Notes: generated by a model from the letters alone, not told the origin. Positions 45,787-57,238 are shown, numbered from the stretch's first letter. The stretch is 64,000 nucleotides of DNA from an uncultured Bacteroidales bacterium (GCA_944323825.1 CALUTY010000003.1:124001-188000); one strand, 5' to 3'. Made by a program: numbers and translations.

Positions 45787-47235
45787 TCAACCGTTGAAGG
45801 CCAGTACAGGCTTCGTGGCCGCAAGGGTCTCGTCAGGGCGGCGCACAGGAGTATTGTGCGGAGCTGACTTGAGAATCTCCGGATCCGATGCAGCCTCTTC
45901 CGCTATCTTGCTCATCACGGCAATGAAATCATCAAGAGTCTCCTTCGACTCAGTCTCGGTCGGCTCTATCATTATCGACTGGTGGAACAGCAGAGGGAAA
46001 TAGATAGTAGGGGCATGGAAACCATAGTCAAGCAGACGCTTGGCCACATCAAGGGCGGTTATTCCTGTGGAAGTGTCCGCAAGTCCGTCAAAGACAAATT
46101 CGTGTTTGCATACCCGGTCCACAGGCAGCCTGTAGACATCCTTCAGCGACTCCTTTATATAATTGGCATTCAAGACAGACAGAGGACCTGCCATCCTGAT
46201 GTTCTCCCTGCCGAGAGTCCATATATATGCCAATGCCTTGACCAGCACGGAAAAATTTCCCATGAATCCCGATACCCTTCCTGCCGCATGGCTGCTGCGG
46301 GAAATATGATATACGCCGTCAGCATCCGCCGTCACCTTCGGGTCAGGAAGATATTCCGCAAGTCTTTCCGACACGCCCACCGGCCCGGCACCGGGACCTC
46401 CTCCGCCATGTGGGGTGGAGAATGTCTTGTGGAGGTTCAGGTGCATTATGTCAAAGCCCATGTCTCCCGGCCTGACCTTGCCCAGAAGCGGATTCATGTT
46501 CGCCCCGTCATAATAGAGAAGTCCGCCGCATCCGTGCACAAGCTCCGCAATCTCCCTGATTTCCGTTTCAAACAGGCCGAGAGTGTTAGGATTAGTCATC
46601 ATTATGCCGGCCACCGTGTCATCAAGACGGGACTTCAGGTCTTCCACATCTATCAGTCCTTCCGGCGTGGACTTCACCTGCACCACCTGAAGGCCGCAGA
46701 CAGCGGCACTCGCAGGATTGGTCCCATGGGCACTGTCCGGCACTATCACCTTTGTCCTCTTAAGGTCGTTCCGGTCGAGATGATACCTTCTCATGACCAT
46801 CAGCCCGGTCAGCTCGCCATGCGCCCCGGCAAACGGATTGAAGGTGAAGGCAGCCATGCCGGTGACGGCAGAAAGGGCCTTCTCCAGTTCATGATACACC
46901 TGCAGACAGCCCTGCACTGTCGATTCCGGCTGGAGAGGATGCACAGAAGCAAAGCCCTGAAGCGAAGCCGCTTCCTCATTTATCTTCGGATTATATTTCA
47001 TTGTACAGCTTCCGAGCGGATAGAACCCGTTGTCCACCCCGAAATTCATCCCGGAGAGATTGGTGTAATGCCTCACTACATCAGGCTCGCTCACTTCCGG
47101 AAGCGGGGCAGGCTCTGAACGGAGCAGATTCTCCGGAATGGAGGAAAGGGTCGCAGTCCATTTTCCCGCAGGAAGAGAATACCCCTTCCTGCCCGGCTTT
47201 GAAAGTTCGAATATGAGTTTATCGTAATATTTCAT
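45787..47235 (-). CDS. gcvPB: Glycine dehydrogenase (decarboxylating) subunit 2
   Basis: The PLP-binding half of the two-subunit glycine decarboxylase (P protein). The 482-residue protein contains the cofactor lysine in HLNLHKTFSTPHGGGGPG, preceded by YYDGANMNPLLG and DSAHGTNPASA, and begins with NYPLGSCTMKYNP-type sequence (FYPLGSCTMKYNPK). Its ATG overlaps the gcvPA stop by four bases, so both subunits are made at matching levels. The split P protein is typical of many Bacteroidetes and Firmicutes. Confidence 0.96.
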   Translation of the reverse strand: MKYYDKLIFELSKPGRKGYSLPAGKWTATLSSIPENLLRSEPAPLPEVSEPDVVRHYTNLSGMNFGVDNGFYPLGSCTMKYNPKINEEAASLQGFASVHPLQPESTVQGCLQVYHELEKALSAVTGMAAFTFNPFAGAHGELTGLMVMRRYHLDRNDLKRTKVIVPDSAHGTNPASAAVCGLQVVQVKSTPEGLIDVEDLKSRLDDTVAGIMMTNPNTLGLFETEIREIAELVHGCGGLLYYDGANMNPLLGKVRPGDMGFDIMHLNLHKTFSTPHGGGGPGAGPVGVSERLAEYLPDPKVTADADGVYHISRSSHAAGRVSGFMGNFSVLVKALAYIWTLGRENIRMAGPLSVLNANYIKESLKDVYRLPVDRVCKHEFVFDGLADTSTGITALDVAKRLLDYGFHAPTIYFPLLFHQSIMIEPTETESKETLDDFIAVMSKIAEEAASDPEILKSAPHNTPVRRPDETLAATKPVLAFNG

Positions 47236-48578
47236 TTTCTTTCATGCATTTTATGGGCAAAATCCTTTATGCAGGCGACAAGGGCGTCGATTTCTTCCCT
47301 TGTCCTTTTCTCTGTGGCACAGAATGAGAGATACCCTTCCTCAGTGGCGAGGGCGGCAAAGAAGCCCCCTTCGCACAGGGCCTGCTGCAATTCTGCCGCA
47401 GGCAATGAAGACTTCAGCACGAACTCCTTAAGGAAAGGCCTGTCAAACACAGGCTCGAAAAGCCCGGTGGCAAGAAGGCTGTCGTAGAGATAATGTGCAC
47501 CTCCATATGAAAGTGCATTGACCTCCCTCAGCCCCTCCTTCCCGAGAAGGGAAAGATAAATCGTGACATAAAGAGCCATCAGGGACTGGTTGGAGCAGAT
47601 GTTGCTGGTGGCCTTCTCCCTGCGGATATGCTGCTCCCTCGCCTGGAGAGTCAGCACATAGGAACGCTTTCCGTCCATGTCCACGGTCTCCCCCACTATC
47701 CTTCCAGGCAACTTGCGCACATGTTCCTTCCTGCAGGCAAGCCAGCCGCAATAAGGTCCGCCGAACGAAAGCGGAAGACCGAGGCTCTGACAGTCACCGC
47801 AGGCGATGTCCGCACCCCATTCTCCAGGAGTCTTCAGCACAGCCAGAGCAGAAGGGTCCGCATATACCATAAGGAGCTCCTTGTGAGCATGAACCGCATC
47901 GGCAAAGCCGGAAAGGTCCTCGATGATGCCGTACCTGTTGACAGACGGCACAAGCACCCCCGCCACATCGTCCTGTCCAAGCTGTCCCTGCAGATCTGCC
48001 AGAGATGTGACTCCCCCGTCAGCAGCGACATAGCCTATATCCACCCCGTGATACCCGGCATAGGTCCTGACCACCTCAATGACCTGCGGCAGCAGGGTCC
48101 TTGACAGAAGCACACGGGATTTTTTCCTTGTGCAGGCGATGGACATCATCATGGCTTCGGCGGCGGCAGTGGCACCGTCATACATGGAAGCATTTGAACA
48201 GTCCATGCCGGACAGCATGGTAATCATGCTCTGATATTCGAAGATATACCGCAGAGTCCCCTGCGACACCTCAGCCTGATATGGCGTGTAGGCAGTCTGG
48301 AACTCGGCTCGGGATGTGAGATACGGAATCACCGCCGGGGAATAATGGTCGTACGCGCCGCAGCCGCAGAAGACGGTCAGCTTCCTGTTGCGTTCAGCCA
48401 TCTCTGCAAACCTGCGCCTGACCTCCATTTCGGACATCGCTTCCGGCAGGTCGAACTCTCCCTTGAAAATGAATTCCTGCGGGACATCGGAATAGAGCCC
48501 GTCCAAAGACCCGGCACCGATACGCCCCAGCATTTCACGGATGTCCCCGTCAGTATGGGGAAAATATGAAAAACCCAT
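47232..48578 (-). CDS. gcvPA: Glycine dehydrogenase (decarboxylating) subunit 1
   Basis: The N-terminal-type subunit of the split P protein, 448 residues. It starts MGFSYFPHTDGDIREMLGRIG, characteristic of GcvPA, and contains FCGCGAYDHYSPAVIPYL, FQTAYTPYQAEVSQGTLRYIFEYQSMI and SNASMYDGATAAAEAMMM. It forms the active enzyme with GcvPB, encoded directly downstream with a four-base overlap. gcvH lies 72 bases upstream across an AT-rich gap. Confidence 0.96.
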   Translation of the reverse strand: MGFSYFPHTDGDIREMLGRIGAGSLDGLYSDVPQEFIFKGEFDLPEAMSEMEVRRRFAEMAERNRKLTVFCGCGAYDHYSPAVIPYLTSRAEFQTAYTPYQAEVSQGTLRYIFEYQSMITMLSGMDCSNASMYDGATAAAEAMMMSIACTRKKSRVLLSRTLLPQVIEVVRTYAGYHGVDIGYVAADGGVTSLADLQGQLGQDDVAGVLVPSVNRYGIIEDLSGFADAVHAHKELLMVYADPSALAVLKTPGEWGADIACGDCQSLGLPLSFGGPYCGWLACRKEHVRKLPGRIVGETVDMDGKRSYVLTLQAREQHIRREKATSNICSNQSLMALYVTIYLSLLGKEGLREVNALSYGGAHYLYDSLLATGLFEPVFDRPFLKEFVLKSSLPAAELQQALCEGGFFAALATEEGYLSFCATEKRTREEIDALVACIKDFAHKMHERK

Positions 48579-48650
48579 ATTTATGATTTCCTAAAATAAT
48601 TAAAACAAAAATGTTATAACCATAAACATTGTTGTTTTATAAGTTAATCA

Positions 48651-49034
48651 TCATAGTTTTTCGCAAAATTCAGCATATGCAGCCGCATCCATGAGCGTAT
48701 CCAGTTCAGAAGCATCGGAAAGCTTCACCCTGACTATCCAGTTGCCGTACGGATCCGAATTCAGAAGCCCCGGGCCGTCCTCGAGGGCAGCATTGCATCC
48801 GACGACTTCTCCGGAAACCGGAGCAACCAGGTCGCTTGCCGCCTTTACGCTTTCCACGGCGCCGAACTCCTCGTCCTTTGTCATTTCATCGCCTTCTTCA
48901 GGCATGTCCACATACACGATATTGCCCAATGCATGCTGGGCATAGTCAGTGATTCCGACAAGAGCCTCTCCGCCCTCAGGCTTCACCCATTCATGTGTTT
49001 CGCTGTAATACAGACCTTCTTCAATCTTTGCCAT
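48651..49034 (-). CDS. gcvH: Glycine cleavage system H protein
   Basis: Carries the lipoyl arm that shuttles the aminomethyl group between P, T and L proteins. The 127-residue protein has the lipoylation motif GAVESVKAASDLVAPVSG, with the modified lysine in ESVKA. The start MAKIEEGLYYSETHEWVKPEG is the classic GcvH N-terminus. The lipoate ligase encoded two genes upstream probably supplies its lipoyl group. Confidence 0.97.
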   Translation of the reverse strand: MAKIEEGLYYSETHEWVKPEGGEALVGITDYAQHALGNIVYVDMPEEGDEMTKDEEFGAVESVKAASDLVAPVSGEVVGCNAALEDGPGLLNSDPYGNWIVRVKLSDASELDTLMDAAAYAEFCEKL

Positions 49035-49144
49035 GACAATTATCAGTTTTAATGTTGTTATTTAATGAATTCCAAATAAATACCCCAACAGTCATCCCGA
49101 ATACAGCCGAGGAATCTGCCATAAGGGATAATTTGCGGATAACC

Positions 49145-50293
49145 TTATTTCTTATAATTCTTCTCGTAGAATTTCTTCTTGCATACAGTCCCCGGAAAGA
49201 CCTTCTTGCGGATTCTCACGCACACTTCGGTGCCCGGCGCCGAAAACTCCTTCTTTATCAGGGCCATGCAGACACTTTTCCCGGTGGAGATGGAATTATA
49301 TCCTGTCGTGACCTCGCCAATCTGCTGTCCGTCCGCCTCGACAGGATAGCCTGCACGGGGAATGGCCTTGTCCTTCAGCTCAATGCCGACGACCTTGCGG
49401 GTGACGCCACAGGCCTTCTGCCTTTCAATGGCATCCTTGCCGATGAATTCCGGCTTGTCCATCTTCACGAACATTCCGAGCCCGGCCTCTATCGGGGATA
49501 TCTCTGCACTCAGTTCATGTCCGTACAAAGGAAGTCCCACTTCGAAGCGCAGGGTATCCCGGCATCCCAGCCCGCACGGAGTGACTCCGGCGGCAAGCAG
49601 CCTTTCCCAGATGTCACGGATCACTGCAAAGGAAGCATAGAACTCAAAGCCGTCTTCTCCGGTGTATCCGGTACGGCTCACTATAATGGACTCGCCCTCA
49701 AGGGAAGCAGCGGATCCATTGCCGGCAGCATTCTCCGGTTCAACATGTGCGTGATAAGGAAGTTCCCGGAATGTATAAAACACAAGATCCTGCAGGTCAA
49801 GGCCGAGAACATCCAATGCAGTCTTCTCTGCAAAAGGCCCCTGAAGGGCTATCTCCCCATAAAAATCGGAAAGGTTCTCAACCTTTACATCATATCCATC
49901 CGACTGCTTCTGAATCCACTCGAAGTCCTTTCCAATGTTCGAGGCATTCACCACAAGAAGCCATCTGTCATCGGCAAGCCTGTAGACAAGCAGGTCGTCC
50001 ACCACACCTCCGTCCGGATAAAGCATCATCCCGTAGAGAATCTTCCCTGCAGGAATCCCGCGCACATCATTGGTGAATATATGGCCGACAAATTCCTCCG
50101 ACCCCGGGCCCGTAATGAGGATCTCGCCCATGTGGGACACATCGAACATCCCGCACCTGTGGCGCACGGCATTGTGTTCATCGATTATGCCGCTGTACTG
50201 TATCGGCATGTCAAAGCCTCCGAAAGGGCTCATCTGCGCCCCGAGGGCGACATGACTGTCATGTAGACATGTGGTTTTCAGTGTCTCTTCCAT
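49145..50293 (-). CDS. gcvT: Aminomethyltransferase (glycine cleavage T protein)
   Basis: Moves the methylene carbon from GcvH-bound aminomethyl to tetrahydrofolate and releases ammonia. The 382-residue protein starts METLKTT-like (MEETLKTTCLHDSHVALGA) and has MSPFGGFDMPIQYSGI, RCGMFDVSHMGEI, LVVNASN with the catalytic-site aspartate two residues before KD, and SRTGYTGEDGFEFY. It runs to a lysine-rich tail (KKKFYEKNYKK). It lies 78 bases after lplA and 110 before gcvH. No glycine riboswitch is visible in either gap. Confidence 0.95.
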   Translation of the reverse strand: MEETLKTTCLHDSHVALGAQMSPFGGFDMPIQYSGIIDEHNAVRHRCGMFDVSHMGEILITGPGSEEFVGHIFTNDVRGIPAGKILYGMMLYPDGGVVDDLLVYRLADDRWLLVVNASNIGKDFEWIQKQSDGYDVKVENLSDFYGEIALQGPFAEKTALDVLGLDLQDLVFYTFRELPYHAHVEPENAAGNGSAASLEGESIIVSRTGYTGEDGFEFYASFAVIRDIWERLLAAGVTPCGLGCRDTLRFEVGLPLYGHELSAEISPIEAGLGMFVKMDKPEFIGKDAIERQKACGVTRKVVGIELKDKAIPRAGYPVEADGQQIGEVTTGYNSISTGKSVCMALIKKEFSAPGTEVCVRIRKKVFPGTVCKKKFYEKNYKK

Positions 50294-50371
50294 AATATAC
50301 GGTTATCAATTTTACTGTCAACAATATGTCGCCTTGTCAATACAAATGGCTACAGGCATGGGCGGACAGCA

Positions 50372-51397
50372 TCATCCTGAACGCCCGTCATCATTCCGGA
50401 CAGGGGCAAATGCCGATGCGAGCATATCAATGTCCAGTCCGCACACAAAGCTCCCCGGATCCAGTCCGGCCAATGCATTCCGGATACTTTCCCTGTCCGG
50501 AATGACACCACAGAGCCTTGCGTTGAGAGCATCTTCAAGTCCGTCATGCAGCTGAAAATAGTCCCCTGACAGGTTCACTTTCTCAACTGCACCATGCCTG
50601 AGGCACACGGAAACCGACAATGTGCCTGAACCGGATACCTGCATTTCATACGAATATGAACACGCCGGATCGTTTCCGTAAAGGAACATCGGATCGAGAT
50701 AAGTCGCCTCGATTTCCTCAATCCGTCTGACTTCATCTTCTCCAAGCACCCTTTCCCCGTCGCAGAAACTGCCTATAATATATTTCTTGAAAAGCTCTAT
50801 GTCCGAATATCTTCTTCCCTTTTCCGAAGAAGCCATGATTTCCCTGAGATTGGCCACCCTCTGCCTTACCGATGACACGCCCTTGCTCCTGAGTTTTCCT
50901 GCGGAAGGGGTGATTGCCCGTTCAAGGGCATCCCGGCATGAACTGAAAAGCAGGGTGCCGTGTATCACATTGCGGCCGTGAAGGCTGTAGAAAGCATTTC
51001 CGGAAACCTTCTTCCCGCCGACCGTTATGTCATTCCTGCCCGACACCTCCGCCATGATGCCAATTTTTCTGAGACAGAGAGCAAGCCGTCTGAGGTATGA
51101 TTCGAAGAGAAAAGGCACATCATCCCCGTCGGTGATGTATGAGAGCATGAGATTCCCCTTGTCCGAATAGACACAGCCGCCGCCGCTCTTGCGCCTGTAC
51201 ACCTGCACTCCGTTTGCCCTGCAATATTCCATGTTCACCTCGGCCGCCATGGCCTGGTTTCGCCCGATTATCACAGTCGGGTCCACCTGCCATACGAAAA
51301 AAGCCCCGCCTTCACAATACCTTGCAAGATATTCCTCCATTGCAAGATAGAAGACGAGCCTCCTTTTCCTTTCTTCCGGCAACCTTATGAATTTCAT
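50372..51397 (-). CDS. lplA: Lipoate--protein ligase
   Basis: Attaches free lipoate to lipoyl-domain lysines using ATP. The 341-residue protein has FFVWQVDPTVIIGRNQAMAAEVN, the lipoate-binding YRRKSGGGCVYSDKGNLMLSYI, a lysine site TVGGKKVSGNAFY and the HGTLLFSSC segment, with a C-terminal accessory domain. As first gene of the glycine cleavage row, it most likely lipoylates GcvH. This would make the organism dependent on scavenged lipoate for this pathway unless lipA/lipB are elsewhere. Confidence 0.92.
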   Translation of the reverse strand: MKFIRLPEERKRRLVFYLAMEEYLARYCEGGAFFVWQVDPTVIIGRNQAMAAEVNMEYCRANGVQVYRRKSGGGCVYSDKGNLMLSYITDGDDVPFLFESYLRRLALCLRKIGIMAEVSGRNDITVGGKKVSGNAFYSLHGRNVIHGTLLFSSCRDALERAITPSAGKLRSKGVSSVRQRVANLREIMASSEKGRRYSDIELFKKYIIGSFCDGERVLGEDEVRRIEEIEATYLDPMFLYGNDPACSYSYEMQVSGSGTLSVSVCLRHGAVEKVNLSGDYFQLHDGLEDALNARLCGVIPDRESIRNALAGLDPGSFVCGLDIDMLASAFAPVRNDDGRSG

Positions 51398-51426
51398 TCC
51401 TTTCCTACATTTTCAGTGACATCTTT

Positions 51427-51434
51427 CAAATATA
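51427..51434 (-). promoter_or_regulatory. -7 box of the lplA-gcv operon
   Basis: Reads TATATTTG on the minus strand, 30 bases before the lplA start, in the 122-base gap after ppx. It is the only clear promoter for the six-gene row. Confidence 0.55.
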
Positions 51435-51519
51435 GGAAAAGTTTCGCTTACATTTGACACCCCAGAAGGAATTTTTCGAACAATTTTAATGACTTCCCGG
51501 CTGTCATCCAACTACAAGT

Positions 51520-52467
51520 TCAGTCAACACCGGGACTGCCGGACTTTGCCTTGTTCCTGGCATAGAGTCCGTCAATGATGCCGTCGGCAAGTCCGATGAC
51601 AGGCACATAGATGTACTGGGCACCGGTAAGCTCGGCCACAGTGAGGAAAATGTCCCCGGCAGGCACGATGACGTCCGCACGGTCAGGCTTGAGGGCATAG
51701 ATTTCCATGCGCTCTTCGACAGAGAGGGCCTTCAGTTCATCATGCAGTTCCCTCAGCGATGCCACAGTCATGCGAGGATAACGGCGGTCACGGACCCTGA
51801 CCATCTTGATGAGCTTGTTGATGTTGCCGCCGGAGCCTATGATGTTGATGCCGGGATATGACACTGCCAGATCTTTCATGTCCCTTTTGATACGGGACTT
51901 CTCGCTCTCTTCAACAGCATTGTTCAGCATCCTGACCGTACCGATATTGTATGAACGGGAACATACGAGCTCACCGTCGGCAAGCAGGTTGATTTCCGTG
52001 CTGCCTCCTCCCACATCGACATACATGAAATTGCCCTTGCGGTCCTTCATGTTTTCAAGATGATTGTTGTATATCATCCCTGCCTCTTCCTGACCGTCGA
52101 TGATCTCTATTTTTATGCCTGTCTTCTTCTCCACCTCGCTTATGATTTCGCGGCCGTTGGCGGCATCCCTCATGGCGGAAGTGGCGCATGCCCGGTAATC
52201 AGCCACCTGATATATCTTCATAAGCTGCTTATAGCATTTCATCAGACGGACCATATCCTTCTTCCTGCGGTCCGAAATCCTGCCCTCGGCAAATACATCA
52301 AATCCCAGGCGCAGGGGGACACGCAGGAGCAGCACCTTGTTGAAACGCGGCTGGTCCTCGCTTTCAAGCTCCTTTATGAGCAGACGCACGGCATTCGAGC
52401 CGATGTCGATGGCAGCGTATGCGGTACGCGCAGGCATTGCAGCCAAGGCATTTTCTGTTCTTTCCAT
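51520..52467 (-). CDS. ppx: Ppx/GppA family exopolyphosphatase
   Basis: Hydrolyses terminal phosphates of inorganic polyphosphate, or pppGpp in GppA members. The 315-residue protein has the actin-like ATPase fold signatures AAIDIGSNAVRLLI, CATSAMRDAANG, ETTGIKIEIIDGQEEA-type sequence and YVDVGGGSTEINLL, followed by NIIGSGGNINKL. It is the short form without the C-terminal HD-like domain of E. coli Ppx. It lies 66 bases downstream of ppk, so synthesis and breakdown of polyphosphate are paired. Confidence 0.92.
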   Translation of the reverse strand: MERTENALAAMPARTAYAAIDIGSNAVRLLIKELESEDQPRFNKVLLLRVPLRLGFDVFAEGRISDRRKKDMVRLMKCYKQLMKIYQVADYRACATSAMRDAANGREIISEVEKKTGIKIEIIDGQEEAGMIYNNHLENMKDRKGNFMYVDVGGGSTEINLLADGELVCSRSYNIGTVRMLNNAVEESEKSRIKRDMKDLAVSYPGINIIGSGGNINKLIKMVRVRDRRYPRMTVASLRELHDELKALSVEERMEIYALKPDRADVIVPAGDIFLTVAELTGAQYIYVPVIGLADGIIDGLYARNKAKSGSPGVD

Positions 52468-52533
52468 AGTATGTCAATTATTTTAAACTTCGTTTACAAT
52501 AAATGCGGAGCCTCGGCATAACCCGACATGCAG

Positions 52534-54618
52534 CTACCGTGCAGACTCTTCGGCTTCAAGCTGGAGGTAATGCTCATAAAGGGCCTGCTGGGAGCCTGTC
52601 GGCAGAGGATTGTCACAGGTCCACGGGAGATTCTCCCCGGTACCGTCCACCAGGCGGCCCTGCCTTATGTCACGCAGCCCCATGTCCACTATCCTTATCA
52701 TTTCCTGCTTTATCGCAGGATCATATACCGGGGCGACAACCTCTATCCTGTTGTCAAGGTTGCGCGGCATCCAGTCTGCAGAGCCTATGAAGACCTTGTT
52801 CTGCCCGCCGGCGGCAAACACGAATATCCTCGAATGTTCCAGATACCTGTCAATGATTCCGTTTATGCGGATATCGCAGCCTTCAGGGAGCTTGTCGGCA
52901 ACAATGGAGCAGTTGCCGCGCACCACCATCTCTATCTTCACCCCGCTTGCCGCAGCCTCGTAGATCTTGTCCACCATCACCGGATCGGTGACATGGTTCA
53001 CCTTCATCCTTATGTAGGCAGGCTTTCCTGCCTTCCGGTTCTTTATTTCTGCATTTATCAGGGAAATGAACCGTCTTTTCATATCATTCGGAGACACAAG
53101 CAGCTCCTTGAAATGTACCGGGATATACGGTTTTTCTATGAATTCGAAAATCTGGTCCACATCATGCACTATCCGTCTCGAAGCCGTCATGATGATGCAG
53201 TCCGTATATGTCCTGGCGTTTCCTTCATGAAAATTGCCGGTGCTCACGCAGGCAATGTCAGGTCCTTTCTTCATGCCGATATGCACCACCTTGGAATGTA
53301 CCTTCAGTCCCTCAACTCCGAAGATCACTTTCACTCCAGCCTCCTGAAGCTTCTGTGCCCAGACCATATTGGACTCCTCGTCGAAGCGTGCAAGAAGCTC
53401 GATCACCACCGTCACCTTCTTGCCGTTGCGTGCTGCACCTATGAGGGAACGCACCACCCTGGAATCCTTGGCAAGACGGTAGAGGGTAATCTTAATGCTC
53501 TTGACCTCACGGCTGATGGCAGCTTCATGCAGAACCCTCAGGAAAGAAAAGAAACTGTGGTACGGGACATGGAGGAAACTGTCCTGAAGCCTGATCTTGT
53601 CAAGGATGCTCCCGTCCCCGTCGAGCATGGAACGCCTTATCGGAGGCATAGGCCTGAACTTCAGGTCACTCCGGCCGCAGTCAGGGAATTTCATGAGGTC
53701 CTTGTGATTATGATAACGGCCGCTTCTGAGCACCGTGTCGTTCTTGTCCAGATCCAGCTTGCCGATCACCCGCCTCTGCAGGTCCTCAGGCATGGACTCA
53801 TCATAAAGTACCCTCAACGGAGACCCTCTTTTCCTGCTCTTCAGACCTTTGGATATCTTCTGGAGAATGCCGTTCCGCCTGTCGTCATCAATCTCCATTT
53901 CCGCATCGCGGGTGAACTTGAACGCATACGACTCCATGTCCGAATATTCCATCCCTTCGAAGATATAGGCAAGAGAACAGCGCACCACATCATCAAGATA
54001 CATTATGTAGCTTTTCCCGTCCCGGTCCGGCAGGCGCACGAAACGCCCGCAGCTCTGCACGGGAAGTTCGAAATAAGAATATTCATACATTTTCTTTCCT
54101 GAGGAGGACATGCGCACCGCCCTAACGGCCATGTAGATGCTCTCATCACTCTCATGGTCGAGCTGTTTCACGGACGAAAAAGAAACAGGGACAATCAGTC
54201 CCTCCAGCCTGTCGTGATAATAGGAACGGATGAACTCCAGCTGCCCGGCATCTGCCTGAGTGTCATTTATCAGACATATGTTCTCCGCCGCCAGCTCTTC
54301 GTATACTTCGTGCACCGTCTCTTCATATTCCCTCATATAACGGCCGTACAGCTTTGATATCTGCTTTACCGTCTTCTTTGCCAGAAGAGCCTCCCCGGCC
54401 CCTGACTTTTCTCCCCACTCCGCTATCCTGTTAAGCGAGGCCACACGCACGCGGTAGAATTCATCGAGGTTGTTGGAATAGATTCCGAGAAATGACAGCC
54501 GTTCCAGCAGCGGCACATCCTTCTTCCTGGCCTCCTGCAGAATCCTCCTGTTGAAATACATCCAACTCACATCCCTTTCAAGATATGGACGCGAAACCTT
54601 TTTTCTGCTCATAGACAT
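52534..54618 (-). CDS. ppk: Polyphosphate kinase 1
   Basis: Polymerises ATP gamma-phosphate into polyphosphate at the membrane face. The 694-residue protein has the N-terminal helical domain (YLERDVSWMYFNRRILQEA), KSIKITLYRLAKDSRVVRSLI and the autophosphorylated histidine segment KVHSKVVHIGMKKG followed by STGNFHEGNARTYTDC, and the second histidine domain near the end (IFVFAAGGQNKVFIGSADWMPRN). The ATG at 54618 is preferred over an upstream TTG. It is followed by ppx in the same direction. Confidence 0.96.
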   Translation of the reverse strand: MSMSRKKVSRPYLERDVSWMYFNRRILQEARKKDVPLLERLSFLGIYSNNLDEFYRVRVASLNRIAEWGEKSGAGEALLAKKTVKQISKLYGRYMREYEETVHEVYEELAAENICLINDTQADAGQLEFIRSYYHDRLEGLIVPVSFSSVKQLDHESDESIYMAVRAVRMSSSGKKMYEYSYFELPVQSCGRFVRLPDRDGKSYIMYLDDVVRCSLAYIFEGMEYSDMESYAFKFTRDAEMEIDDDRRNGILQKISKGLKSRKRGSPLRVLYDESMPEDLQRRVIGKLDLDKNDTVLRSGRYHNHKDLMKFPDCGRSDLKFRPMPPIRRSMLDGDGSILDKIRLQDSFLHVPYHSFFSFLRVLHEAAISREVKSIKITLYRLAKDSRVVRSLIGAARNGKKVTVVIELLARFDEESNMVWAQKLQEAGVKVIFGVEGLKVHSKVVHIGMKKGPDIACVSTGNFHEGNARTYTDCIIMTASRRIVHDVDQIFEFIEKPYIPVHFKELLVSPNDMKRRFISLINAEIKNRKAGKPAYIRMKVNHVTDPVMVDKIYEAAASGVKIEMVVRGNCSIVADKLPEGCDIRINGIIDRYLEHSRIFVFAAGGQNKVFIGSADWMPRNLDNRIEVVAPVYDPAIKQEMIRIVDMGLRDIRQGRLVDGTGENLPWTCDNPLPTGSQQALYEHYLQLEAEESAR

Positions 54619-54740
54619 AATTTTGAGCAAATTAACAAAATTTCAGTTAAAATAATATTAAAAATGCAAATCATTTGACAAAACATGTTACAGATTCCCC
54701 GACTTTACCCGGGACGACCGCTAAAATACCTTGACTTCGC

Positions 54741-55613
54741 TCAGCCGCCGAATGACATCCGGAAACGGCGCGGGGAAATTCCAGTATGCCGTTTGAAAAA
54801 ACGCGTCAGATAGGACTGGTCAGGGAAATTCAGCCTTTCGGAAATGGCGGTCACAGTAAGGGAAGGGTTGTCCAGAAGCACCTTCACCTCGGCAAGCAGC
54901 TGTTCCTCGATAATCTGCTTGGGGGACTTTCCATTGAGGCAGAGCGTGGTGGCACGATGGAGATAACGGGTGGATATGCAGAGCTTGCCGGCATAAAAGG
55001 CCGCCCCGTGCTCCTGCGCCGCATACTCCCGGACAAGCTGCATGAAACTGCGGCATATCTGCTGCTGCCTTGTCGAAGATGACTGGCTTTCCTGCTTTTC
55101 CGGGATGGTACCGAAAAGCCATATAAGGAAACTCTGGAGCCAGTCAAACTCCAGCAGTTCCCTGTATTGCGAAGTATAGTCCCCGGAAAAGAGCATCCCT
55201 GCGGAATCCATCCACACGCATGCCTGGCGCCAGGTCAGCCGGCTCCTTTCGTCGGAAGTATGTAGATAGCACGGATGTTCGTCTGCGTAGTTGAGATACG
55301 GGGTGTCAATCGGAAGCATCGCCTTCAGGAACACATCCTTCGGGAAAAGTATCATCCTCGCCTTGAAGTCATCCGATGCCTCCAGCCTGTGCAGCAAGGT
55401 TCCGGCAAGAAAGATAAGTTCGGTCTCTGCACAGAGGCTGAAATTTTCCGCACCCGTGGAAACTTCGCATCTGCCCGACTCACACACGAGGTAAATCCCG
55501 CAGATGAAATGGACAGGCTTCACCTCCAGGAAGGCAAGGTCCGTTTCCACATACCTTATCCTGTCCGTATCCGGAAGGATTTCCGCATTATGGCTGTCTC
55601 CGCCCCGCCACAT
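54741..55613 (-). CDS. AraC family transcriptional regulator
   Basis: A 290-residue regulator with an N-terminal cupin-like domain (FICGIYLVCESGRCEVSTGAE, ELIFLAGTLLHRLEA) and a C-terminal double helix-turn-helix (YAGKLCISTRYLHRATTLCLNGKSPKQII, then VTAISERLNFPDQSYLTRFFKRHTGISPRRFR). The ATG at 55613 (MWRGGDSHNAEILP) lies 17 bases after the trpS stop, so the gene is probably carried on the trpS transcript; longer readings overlap trpS. What it regulates is unknown. Confidence 0.88.
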   Translation of the reverse strand: MWRGGDSHNAEILPDTDRIRYVETDLAFLEVKPVHFICGIYLVCESGRCEVSTGAENFSLCAETELIFLAGTLLHRLEASDDFKARMILFPKDVFLKAMLPIDTPYLNYADEHPCYLHTSDERSRLTWRQACVWMDSAGMLFSGDYTSQYRELLEFDWLQSFLIWLFGTIPEKQESQSSSTRQQQICRSFMQLVREYAAQEHGAAFYAGKLCISTRYLHRATTLCLNGKSPKQIIEEQLLAEVKVLLDNPSLTVTAISERLNFPDQSYLTRFFKRHTGISPRRFRMSFGG

Positions 55614-55630
55614 GACTCCGGAGCGTACCG

Positions 55631-57120
<1,490 letters not shown>

Positions 57121-57207
57121 CCCCCTGCTGTCGTCCCGACCGCAGGGGGGGGATTATTCCGGATAATGATGGAAAAATGAAAAAAAAGAAAATTTATAAA
57201 GAAAGAG

Positions 57208-57238
57208 AAAAATCTTCATGCTGAGGGTGAAGATTTTT
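57208..57238. terminator. Strong hairpin, bidirectional terminator
   Basis: AAAAATCTTC and GAAGATTTTT form a perfect 10-base stem with an 11-base loop, with A- and T-rich tracts on both sides. No intact gene ends beside it now, so it may have served a deleted gene. A one-ended copy of the extragenic element (near 57129) and an A-rich tract precede it. Confidence 0.75.

Noticed and set aside
48579..50371. Glycine riboswitch in the gaps of the gcv operon
   Set aside because: The gaps are short and AT-rich, and I see no tandem aptamer-like conserved cores.
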